From contig NC_134029.1 of the NCBI RefSeq assembly GCF_964204645.1, positions 4,783,001 to 4,847,000 of the forward strand: a stretch of DNA of 64,000 bases. Reading direction: 5' to 3'. Position 1 is the stretch's first letter. Each line of letters starts with the position of its first letter. Of the stretch, positions 11,671 to 22,120 are shown piece after piece. Position numbers and translations under genes: made by a program. This DNA is from Tubulanus polymorphus (taxonomy: Eukaryota > Nemertea > Palaeonemertea > Tubulaniformes > Tubulanidae). Below the pieces are notes generated by a model that saw only the letters and a program-made list of their open reading frames with translations, ran no database searches and was not told the DNA's origin.

Positions 11671-12860
11671 AGTTCAATATCAGGTTTGACGTATAGAAAT
11701 ATTACTTTTCTCGCTTCTTCGAAACTGCCCTAGCTGAAATATCTATGCGAGCATGAATTCGTCAACTCAGCAGCGCGAAAATCATGTTTAGTTAGGATTA
11801 AAAGTTCCGAATGAGAGTTTAAAATGAAGCTAATGCGGCAATTAGTTGATCTCGTTTACGGTATCTGAAACCGTTTTGATAATATCAGTATCAACCACAC
11901 TGATTCAACAGTCACCGTTTATTGGTTCCTTTGAGTGCGACTTGCAGCAGGTTTCTTTATTACATTTCTATGAATTTTTTTTCACCCTAATAATAGCACC
12001 TGTTTTTCTGTCGAAATCGTTACTTCTATATACATGACAGCTATGTTGATTTATTCGCTAGTAATAAAGTCTACGTCTCCATTTACAACGGACAAAAAGC
12101 CAAGACGAGTGTATGATATATGAGTATTTAGATTTTCAATTACAATATCGAGTTCATTTGTATTTAGAATATACGATAATAAAGTTCTCTTGGAATACAG
12201 TTCTTTATATGAAAGCTAATGCTTTCTCTATTTATAGCCATTAGAGACTAGGCATTGTTGAAGATAGAAATCTGGCTTAATAATATTCATTGAAAATAGC
12301 ACATTTTCCACCGAACTTCATTCTGGTGCTATTTATAAATTTGCTCATTTAAGAATTTCATTTCACTTAGATTCGATTGAAGCTGAAAATGGCGGTTTTA
12401 TGAGGTGTAATCGAGTCTGAATTAGAATTTTCGTTTACGTCATCGTCTGAATAACCAATAAACAATCCACGCCTGGGGAAAAGGAATTTATGAGCGTGGT
12501 TTCGAGGAATGTTTGGACTATTCTATGAACGTTTCCAAGTGGCGTCGTTTTATAGTTTTTGTCTAATCCTAATACAAAGCGTTGTGAGCCCTAGCATGCA
12601 CACTTCTCTGGTCGACAAAAATGAAGTACACACTTGAATTAATAAAACGGAACAGTAACATTAGACTGAACAGGTGGTTTAGTTCCATATTATTAGTTCA
12701 TAATAGTGTTTACTGCAAGCAAAACGATTATTCTGAATACATAGCAAGGTCTCCAATCATTATTACGACTTGACGTTCCCCATAAAGTGATTAAGAAACC
12801 ATTAGCGCGCTGTGAACAATATTTCCAGAGCTTGGTTAGATTCCCTTGCTCCTAACTTAC

Positions 12861-13661
12861 CCAGTTGTTGTTATCGTAGTGATATCCCGATGCGAATGAT
12901 GTCCTGCGACTCAGCACGCCTGCTGTTTGACTTCTGGACCCGATGTTATCACCCACCTCGATGACGCCGATCCGTCTGCCCCTCCGTCGTGGGGTAACAG
13001 CAGACGATGGCCCAGTCAGCGAGCCGCGTGGGTATCTGGCCGTCACATTCCTGTTCTGTTTATTCTCGTCAATGATATTCCTCGAATGCATTCTCAACAG
13101 TTTCTTCAACTCACCACTTCGGCCTTTACCTCGACGTGGGGAAGGGGTCGCGGTCGATGGCTGTTCATCCTCTTCGCAAAGCTTTCTATCCGCTTCGTAC
13201 GGCGAGTGAGCAATTGTAGCTCGCTTTACCTTCGTTTCTTTCTCTGATAAGTCCAAACGATGGGCTTCTTTAGCTGCCGGACCTATTTTAGCCTTCCAGC
13301 TGTTGATGACGATTTTCTTCCTCGCCATACCGGATTGAACCTTACTTCCATCGTCGTTTAAGGCGTCGTCAATCGTCTTCTGTTGAAATACTTCCGAATA
13401 GCGACGTTGTAGATACTTGCCGCTGGTCGGTGACAATGCTCTTACCGGTACTGGATCGTTGAGAACCCGTATTAGAAACTGTCCTTTCGTATAGTTTTTC
13501 AGCACGCTCCATTTTTCGTTAGCCCTCGTCGCCTCCGCACTAGAATTGTTGTTCACAGTTTTAGCGTTTATATTTTTGACGGATGGAGCCAGCGAAAGGG
13601 TTGCCTCCTCCTGAGTATTGGCTAGAAACTCTTGGGCTTTTCTCTCAAGAGCGAAATCCAT
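12861..13661 (-). CDS. CNBD2-like: Alternative first exon A4 of the CNBD2-like gene
   Basis: ATG at 13661-13659, 267 codons, donor CTGG/GTAAGT in phase 0. The frame stays open upstream for 24 more codons and then meets an in-frame TAA. An acceptor-like GTTTTCTTAACTGTCAG sits at the upstream edge, so an internal-exon reading (from about 13732) is a minor alternative. The peptide starts MDFALERKAQEFLANTQEEA. It contains RRYS (YLQRRYSEVFQQ), a basic stretch (SPRRGKGRSGELKKLLRMHS), an Arg-rich stretch (TPRRRGRRIGV) and a PKA-type RRTS near the end (LSRRTSFASGYHYD). The predicted isoform has 726 residues. No known domain is recognised. Confidence 0.72.
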
Positions 13662-15571
13662 CGTGTATTGGCAGATATCAAATACAATTATACAGAAATT
13701 CCAAACCGTCAATAGGATTACGCAAGAATCCACTGACAGTTAAGAAAACGCTCTTCCAGCCCCTAGTCCTTCTAGTTCGACATACTAAAACTGATCAGAA
13801 CCGTAGATGCCTTTACGGCACATATTTCGTAATCGAAACTATACCTTCGCCGGTTGTTCGTGAGTTGATTCGAGCTGGTTTAATTAGTCATAAAATCCGA
13901 ATTTTATTACCACGCACGGGTAATTGCGTTATCAATTATTAATCAAACATCATACAGGTATATGTTATATGTATGTGATATGATATGATATTATGATCCA
14001 CACAGTTTCAAGCGCTGAAATTCTAATCATCATTTTCCCGCTCTGCTGTATTCTGTATTCTAATATTGTCTGGAGTGGTGGAAATTGCGTCCGCTCGAAA
14101 GTTGTGTCCGTCACTCGCGTCCCCCGCTGACAGGACACGACCGCTATGGGACACCGGAGAAAGTGCGCGCCTCGTAGCCGCTCCAACACTCATGCACACG
14201 CTGGCGAAAACCAAATTGTCTGATAGCTAGAATCCGGATGAATTTCTTTCGTACTCTCTCTTACGAAACCTTTTAAGTAAAGAATTTCATCTGTCGAAGC
14301 TCAAAAACGACGTTGGCGTTTCCGCGGGTTTTCGTTTAATGATCTAAATGCGTGTAAGTTATAGCCGTACAATGTAAGCTTTTATGTCGGAATCATGCAG
14401 GATTAACAGTGACGACGAGGGGTCAGTTAGGGATTAAGTCACGGTTATTAATCCCGATTCAAAGCGCTAATCTCGCTGGCCTCAACCACGGCATAATAAG
14501 ACGGCAATTGCAGACGTCGACCAATTAATTTGATAATACGCAGTGACGAGCATTTGACACTGTAAACAAACACTAGTGATACACGATACACGACACGAGC
14601 AACGTCGAATTCAAAGATATATGAAATAAATAAGAAAATCAACAACGCAGGGAAAAAGTGCTTTCGTGTGCGAATGTGTATTTTAAGATTATAGTTCAAT
14701 GCGCTTGTTTTGTGTTCGTAATGAGGACAACCCTGAGCGCCCAGAGGCGTCGACAAGATTTAATTGAAACCGCTTGCAGTGTTTTCCAGTACTACCCACA
14801 GAGACAGTGTCGTAATATTTGAAACGCGATAAAAATATTTTCAACGAGACGTAATACTTGTAAACTGCATTACCTTGTATTACGACGATCTGTTGTTAAC
14901 TATGAATACGAAATTGTAAGCTTAAACCTATTTCGTCTATTTAAAGATCTAGACTCTTACGTCATAAGTTATTCGTACGTAGACTTTTTGATTACGTATT
15001 CAATTCAAGTAAATATAATCGTATTTAGCGTTTACATTTCGCTTGATCTATTTTATAGCGCTCTTAGATATTCTTATGTTGATTCCTACGTAAGAAATTC
15101 GACTTTATTGCACCAGACTCGAATCGTTTATTCCAGGATCTTTATGTATATCAGTAGTGAATATATAGACAGTTTCATGGGCACCCGCGTAATGAAATAA
15201 TCATTACCTTTACGGGTAAAACGTGATCGTCCCCGGACACGACGATGTAATAATGTCTGACAGTCGTTTATTCCGACTCGGCCAACCCGGAATAAACGTC
15301 GAAAATCCAACAGGGCTAGTCTTTAGAAACCAAGATCTGAACGTTGAAAAGCAAAACAAACAAACAAACAAACCGAGAAGTTCATTCCGACTTAGCTAAC
15401 TCGGAATAAACCTCGATCTTTTTCTACAAATATATCCACAGGACGCTTACGTAGATTGTACGCCATCGGATGCATTGGTCCTTATATTACTTAAACTAAA
15501 CATACAATGCCTGCCACCGAATATCTTTATGGCCACATTTTCTCATGCGTTTAAAAGCGGTGTTAATTTAC

Positions 15572-15979
15572 CTGAAATCCTCGAGAAATATTCCGGTGTT
15601 TTTGTTTATCGAGGGTAAAATTTCTGAACTGCGCGACAACTTTCTTTCTCTGAGATGCGGCGTATAAACTCAATCCGTGATTCGTCGTTGGTCGCCTTCT
15701 CTGCGCGCCTGTTCTAGCATGTTTCATAGATTCGGGATTCTGATGACGGTCCGCTCTGGCAGACGAGTTATTCCGCGACTCCTCGCTCCGGTACACGGAA
15801 TAAAGTCGATAACGTTCCTTTTTTGAATTTCCAGTTGTTCGAACCGACGGCAGTTGTTGCGTCTTCTCGCGAGCCTTGGCCGCCCATTTCAGCCCGATAC
15901 CCTTCGCTTGTATAACGCTGGCCAGTATATCCCTTGACTCCTCGTAGGAGTCCTCTTGAAATTCATCATTAAAATCCAT
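15572..15979 (-). CDS. CNBD2-like: Alternative first exon A3 of the CNBD2-like gene
   Basis: ATG at 15979-15977, 136 codons, donor TTTCAG/GTAAAT in phase 0. An in-frame TGA lies four codons upstream of the ATG. The peptide begins acidic (MDFNDEFQEDSYEESRD), continues with a helical, partly hydrophobic stretch (ILASVIQAKGIGLKWAAKAR) and ends basic with an RRPT motif (AQRRRPTTNHG). Joined directly to the core it gives a 595-residue isoform. Confidence 0.7.
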
Positions 15980-16824
15980 AATGACTTCTCACTTCTATTT
16001 ACCTGCCCGTTTTTAAATTGCGGTCTATTTTGAAGCGGAATATGATTATTTCCTAGCAATTACAGCGTCATAACGCGATGTTTGAACTCTTCTGGAGAGA
16101 AATAATCGCGAATTAATCTTTCGTGTGCGTGCAAAATGTCATTTTCTCAATTACGGTGTTAGACGTGTGGTTACGGAATTCGCCACGAAATTTCCTACAC
16201 TTATGTATGTATGTATAGGCTTGCTGACTTTAAGAACAGTCAATGCTGTCTTTCTAAGCGATAATCACTTAATCCGTAGATCCTCAAGTTGACGCAACGT
16301 AAGCGTTTATAGCCTGTAGCCTGTATCGGTAATTATTCCAAGATCTCGATAGGGAAAAATACAATTTTCATACACTGCAATAAACTAATAGGTGAAAAGA
16401 ATGAATCTATTTCTTCCCCACTTAGTATTCATTTGGTCTACGCACGGACTACCTCGTAGCCCTATGAAGAAAAGTCCACGATGCGTGTATGGCGTGGCCA
16501 CTTAGAAAGCGCCTTACATTTTATAAAAGCACGTAAAGTGATCTAAAAATGACACGTAATTCCCGCTGGGGGTATGTATAGAAGGAGTCACAGGAAAGCT
16601 TCACTGATATTATTTTGAATAGGCCTACCAACAAATAAATGATTCGTCTTAAGTATTACTTATATATTTGAAAATGTTTTTCAAAAAAGACATGCACACA
16701 TTATTACTAGACCCAGGAACAGATGTATCGTAAGTTTGATTCGAATAAACTAGAATTTCAAATTGGTTTATGAAAATTGAGCCAGAATTCCAATTCATGG
16801 GACCGGGTCCTGGGGGATACTAAC

Positions 16825-16954
16825 CGGTATATGGACAATGTGACGTTCTTTATCTTCGATGTGATGAGTGGCCGCAGCCAGAAGCCTTCGTCTCCACGCC
16901 CCTAATTTTGGTAACCTGACCGCTCCGTCTCCCTTGTCATTTCGATTTTTAAGC
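16825..16954 (-). CDS. CNBD2-like: Phase-adapter exon (phase 2 in, phase 0 out) of the CNBD2-like gene
   Basis: A 130-nt exon with acceptor ATATATTTTCAG/G and donor ATACCG/GTTAGT. It supplies one nucleotide to finish a split codon and then 43 codons (RLPKLGAWRRRLLAAATHHI, then EDKERHIVHIP). The two most distal first exons (A1 and A2) both end in phase 2 and can enter the phase-0 core only through an exon like this one. The other four end in phase 0 and must skip it. This fit is the best evidence that the array belongs to one gene. Confidence 0.75.
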
Positions 16955-17483
16955 CTGAAAATATATTGAAACATGGCGCTTAGACATTATATAACAAACA
17001 AATCAACTAGAAAGTTTATTGACCCCCTTGCAGAAAAATAACACATAGAATTATATTATTGACAATATTATATGATATTGGTAATACATGGTAATATGAT
17101 ATATATACATCAATGAAATTATTTTGAATTTGAATATATCGACAATTGAATTGAATTGACCGGGAACCAGTCAAGCCCCAATGCTTATGACGTAGGGCAG
17201 ATTCCACTCAAATGACAATATCAAAAGACACGAAAATTCATCAAATAGAAAAAAAAATCATGGAATATATTCAATTACAAAATGAACGCCAAAGTTCACA
17301 AATGTAATTCTCATTTTAAAACGGGATATCACATTTAAATACTGATGACGTAGAATATTCATCGACTCACGGAGAACCCCCTTAAATAACTTATAGTAGT
17401 TATCAATGTATATAAACATTATTGTGACGGTTTTGACGTCGTCATACTTAATGATTGGAACATAGTTAAATTCAGTGAGATAG

Positions 17484-17935
17484 ATTTAACTCGGGACCAA
17501 GTTGCAAAGAGAGGTTGGAGTAAAATATGGTCTTAAATCTAAAACTGGTCTTAAGTTGTTGTACCTTCCCGATGGACAAACACATGTCTAAATCTAAGCC
17601 TTGGCAATGTAGAATAGAATATATTTCATTGCTCACAAAAGTATATTTCTTAGAGCAAAAAGACAATACAACATGAATGTCAATACAATACAATATCAAT
17701 ACAATATCAGGACAATATCAGAGGCAAAATTATGTTGTATTTTGGATAGGTGATAGCCTAGATAGAACTGGCTCCTGGGGCTGGTTCCTTAGTTGAGACT
17801 TAAGTCCGAAAAAGGTCTTCAACCTTAAGACTTGTCTCAAGTTGTTAGATTGGTTATAGAAGTAAGATGGTCGTAAATTGGTCTTAAGTCTAAGCCATGA
17901 CTATGGAACTTGGCCCTGGTTCTTGATAATTCCCT
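17484..17935. repeat. Region of repeated GGTCTTAAG-type motifs, possible old MITE
   Basis: Several copies of GGTCTTAAG, CTTAAGAC and AAGTTGTT variants occur in both orientations (17529-17561, 17797-17850, 17880-17920). The outer edges GGGACCAAGTTGCA (left) and, on the opposite strand, AGGGCCAAGTTCCA (right) are imperfect inverted repeats. A run of CAATATCA / CAATACA units lies at 17682-17722. This could be a degraded non-autonomous DNA transposon inside the intron between exon A2 and the adapter exon. There is no coding content. Confidence 0.35.
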
Positions 17936-18490
17936 GCAATAAAAAAACAGATCCGGATCCTGGCTGTTTGTGTAGAAAATTCACTTTATCAATATACAAT
18001 AAATAACATTTTATTCTTAGTATATCTTATATCATCTTTTATCCGGTTCTTAGATTATTTTTTCATCACGTATATGAAGAATATCATATTTCGTTTTGAT
18101 CGACGTGTCGTGCTATACGGTTTTAGTTTGTCAAATCAAAGCAATAGATTCCATATCAAACCACTCGTTGAGAAAGACGAGACCTGATTCACTTACGCTT
18201 TTATTCTAGAATACCAGTTACTATTATCTCTCCGCAATTTACTATTAACAGACTTTCCTTTCAGAAATCTGAGCTTTTATGCGGCGAGGTCTATTTTTGA
18301 CACAATCTCTACGAACGGTTAGTGTTTTTAATGTCGTGGCTTAATCGCTATTCAACGCGTATTACATTATCAAATATACGAGAATTAAAAGTGAATCTTT
18401 AAATCACGGCGTAAATTTCTAGCAGTGCGTTATTTCTGTTTTCACGCTGTGTAATTGAATCATATATAGGTACGACAGGACAAGATTTGG

Positions 18491-18545
18491 CTCCCGCAAC
18501 CCTACTGTGGCAATCGAGTATTCCACTTGTGGCAAGTGAGGATCC
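18491..18545. repeat. 55-bp dispersed repeat, copy 1
   Basis: It aligns without gaps to 33446-33500 with 45 of 55 positions identical. The shared cores include CTGTGGCAATCGAG, ATTCCAC and GAGGATCC. The family is unknown to me; a piece of a SINE is possible (see the other copy). Confidence 0.55.
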
Positions 18546-18681
18546 AACATGTTCGCGAGTTGGTGATAGGGCTCAACTTTTTTCTAAGCTCCAATAAAGA
18601 TAGGACAAAACGAATAGGAAAACGAACGTTTGAAATAATAAAATCAGGTCTAAAATAATTTACTACTAAAATCACTATTAC

Positions 18682-19094
18682 CTTTCTTTAAAAGCCGCGG
18701 CGCCTTTTATCACGCCCCACCTGGGGGTTAACTCAGCCCCGCCACCGACAGGGGGCAGTGCGAACGTCACAGAAGGTCGCCTGCCCAGCCTCTGTTCGCC
18801 ATCTTTTTGTTTAACGATTCCTAAAACTTTGCCCAACATTCCCCACTTGGATCGATGGGATAATCCAACATCTAAACCTCCGCCGATTTTAGCGAACGAT
18901 TGATTAGCTTGTAAACGAATCAGCTTCTTGCGTAAAAGTTCGATTTTCGGCGTCGCCGTCGATGTTGCCGTCGAACTTTTCCGAGATTTCGGCGATTTTG
19001 ACACGATCGATACTTCGCTGCTCTCCGCCGAACTTTTAGTCTCACCGAGCGTCAAAGCACGAATTTCGAACTGTTGTCTATGATGAGATAGCAT
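18682..19094 (-). CDS. CNBD2-like: Alternative first exon A2 of the CNBD2-like gene
   Basis: The first ATG of the frame is at 19094-19092. It gives 137 codons plus two nucleotides and ends at AAAG/GTAATA (phase 2), which fits the adapter exon at 16954. The frame is open further upstream to about 19130, and an in-frame TAA occurs near 19160. An acceptor-like TTTTTTGTGTATAAG just upstream leaves an internal-exon reading possible. The peptide has a Ser/Lys-rich region (SIVSKSPKSRKSSTATST), a helical KIELLRKKLIRLQANQSFAK segment, and RRPS in LGRRPSVTFALPPVGGGAE. The predicted isoform has 640 residues. Confidence 0.68.
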
Positions 19095-21224
19095 GATCGC
19101 TAGATTTATGGTTTTCTTATACACAAAAAAATCGGTCGAAAAAAATGTCTCCTTTGTTTAAATCACATTAAGTAATTGAAAAGCCTGGGAAAGTTACCTT
19201 TTACGCGCGCACCCTGATGTCTTATGCGAAATAGTGTACATTCTCGCTTGGAAAATCATGGTTAGTATTGACTTTGAGGGTCTTGCTGAGAAGTCTTTAT
19301 CATTGAAGTACTTATTAGCTTCACACAGGGACAAAAAATTGGGTTCGGTTTTTCTATTATCGAGGAAGAAAAGACCCACACGTAACAAGAATTGCCCGTT
19401 GTCATCTAATCTCAATAAAAGCTGAAACGATTCTTCGAAAAAAAGAGCTTAACACGTACGGCTGAGTTTTCTACAATACCATGTTAGTTTCGCGAATGTG
19501 TCAACAACACCAGAAATATCACAGCAGCGAATATCATATTTCAAATATCGCAAATCACGATGATCTTGATTTAAGTCCATCAATAGGTTCCATGTATACC
19601 GGTAGATCCACAGTGATGTAGCCCTCGGCTGGACTCGAAGTCGTGCCGAGCAGTAGCGCTATACCATAATGATTGTTACTACTCTCTGCTACATTTGCCC
19701 AGACTAAATAGCGTCGCCCGGAAATCATAAGAAACACTATTCAGTCTTGTCACGGGCTAAGTAACTGCAGTTAGCAGTTTCCGCTCGTGCCAAAGTATAT
19801 TTTCAAAAAGCTCATTGTATACGCTAAGTGGTCGACCATGTTTTCACGGTTTCGCGTACTTTCTTAGCCTACTCGTAGAGGACGGTACTGGTCTAGATTT
19901 AGAAACCCCATTAATGGCATCTAACCTTTAAACGCATTTTAGCTACTTTATGGGCGACTGATTCTGAAAAGCGTCACAACGGACTTCAAACACGAAAAAG
20001 GCCTATAATAAAAAAAGTCAACATCGTAGATATTCTTGTCGAAAAGACACGTGTATACGCATATTCGTTTCTGGAATAGCCGTGGTGCGTATCGGAACAG
20101 GAGAAAATGAAGATTTTCAACTCTTGTTTATAAGAAAAACCACAAACACCGAACAACCTACACTTTGAAAACCTACAGCAAAAACTATAAACATTTAACA
20201 TCTGCAAAACACGATATGCTTGAGATATTCTTTTTAATCTAAGTTCAGTTAAATTTCGACATAGATTCGGCGCCGCTTAAGACATGTTCGAGGTTTCTTA
20301 TTCCCCATTCTGCGTGGATGTGGTTAGATAAGAACAGTTCAAGTTACCTTGAGGTGTCAGAAGGCCGTCGACCATCTCCTTGCGATCGAATAGCTGAACA
20401 AACTTTCGGCGAAACGAATGTCAAAGCAAAACTACCTTCATTTTTTAACATCATAACAGTATCCGATTTTCAGCGAACTCTGTGTGGTCCGGCTAATCAG
20501 GAATACAAGTATATCCGATAGTATTTCATATGATCATTTATATCACCTGCAGATATTTCACAAAACACAGACAGCCTTATTATCCTTGTTTTATCCAAGG
20601 TTTTTAGAAGAGTCCTATAATTTCACTCGCAACAGATCACCTATAGTAATTTCTGCTTGAAGCGAAATGATTCTTCTAATATCAAAGCGTACGCTTTAAA
20701 TAAACATGAACAATACTTCATTAATCCTAAAATCGCCAATGTCTCGAACTCTTTATAGCCCGGGGAAAAGGTGAATTGTCCCATGAAAAACGGCTGTTAA
20801 TTCGCGCAATTATAAAGCTTAATAGGTCGTTAAACTATGCCCCCTGCCAGACAGACCCATGGGGAAGCCTTTCTTATATGAACGTGTAGTCCGCACTCTG
20901 TTAGCTTAATCAATCTTATCAAAGCGAATTTTTTCAACTCGTAGTAAAAAATCCCCTATTAAGAGGTCTAACCGAAATAAAGAGATTTGATTAGACTTTT
21001 TATTCAAGTTTTATCGTGGTAAGGATGTGTATTAAGCTGTTTGGTAATAGTGTAAATGTATATTGCGATAGAAAACGCTAAATTATCTCTTAAATCTTTT
21101 AGCATAGGTATATTTTAGCGCCTATATCGTACGATCTATATAGCTTGTCTTTAAACCGGGCGTAGGTCGGCCTTATGGGACGCGACGACTACGGATTATT
21201 GAGTCAGTACAGTACCAGTCCTAC

Positions 21225-21769
21225 CTGCTGTCTGAACCCGGGTCGCCATCGGCTTCATTATCACGTGACTCTTTCCTCCTGAACCTGGTATGCGTAGAAA
21301 TGCGTGAATTCACTTCGCTCTCGGGACCCGAGGATATCAACGCGTCAGCTCGGTTATCACGCCCCCTTGCGGCAGCCGCTGCTTTCACGGCGTCAACCAG
21401 CTCACTGAGGCGTCTTTGATGCAACCGCTTGTTATTCTTCACGCGTAGTTTCTCCTTGCTATCCTCGCTCGATGCCGACTGTTCCTTGCTTAGCACCACG
21501 GGCAGGGAACTGACTTCGCGCGAAGCCTCCGGTCCCAAAAATTGTCTATCCACTTTCGGCACTGGTAGTGGTGGTATCGGAGACAGATCTCGAGTCCTCA
21601 TTTGCGATAGGAATTGGTTGTGATTTGGTACGTTGAATACGGGTTGTTGTATCGTCTGTACACCGATCGGAACTATAGAAGCTAGTTGCGTATATGCCGG
21701 TTTTAATAAAGCGAATCCTTCGTTCGTCGAGTCGTTATTGAACACCGAGTCCTTGCGAGGTACATCCAT
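21225..21769 (-). CDS. CNBD2-like: Alternative first exon A1 of the CNBD2-like gene
   Basis: ATG at 21769-21767, 181 codons plus two nucleotides, ending at CAGCAG/GTAGGA (phase 2), which fits the adapter exon. An in-frame TGA is three codons upstream of the ATG. The peptide is Pro/Ser-rich (RDLSPIPPLPVPKVDRQFLG). It has a basic helix with RRLS (HQRRLSELVDAVKAAAAARG) and an acidic end. The predicted isoform has 684 residues. This is the most distal first exon I found; more could lie further right. Confidence 0.7.
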
Positions 21770-22120
21770 ATTGTTTCAAGGTTCCAAATGACGAATGTAG
21801 TCAATAAAAAACTCGTGATTATATTCTGATGAACCCTTAATCGCTATGGTCGTCACTGCGATATTACGATCGGGATCATAGTTCCCAGCGTTATTATTAT
21901 GCCTGCCATATCTTACATAATAGTAGAGAATATAATTGTCCTTTTTCGGCGAGATAAGATAGAAATATTTGCTGAAAACCTATCCGGTATAGCAACAATA
22001 GAAGAAAAGATATTGATGATATCTACGAAATCTTCTCGATATTTTCAGGACTGTCTCCTTTCAGGGGGCACAGCAGGGAACCGTAAAATACCTAAGCCGA
22101 CTGAATATAAGATTGTTTAG

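Noticed and set aside
13661-13733. Upstream extension of first exon A4
   Set aside because: It would have to begin at GTG; the first ATG of the frame is 13661. An acceptor-like site at about 13733 keeps an internal-exon reading open, but it is weaker.
14023-14193. Coding-looking minus frame MSVGAATRRALSPVSHSG...
   Set aside because: No GT donor before its stop codon and no link to the CNBD2-like exons; insufficient support for another first exon.
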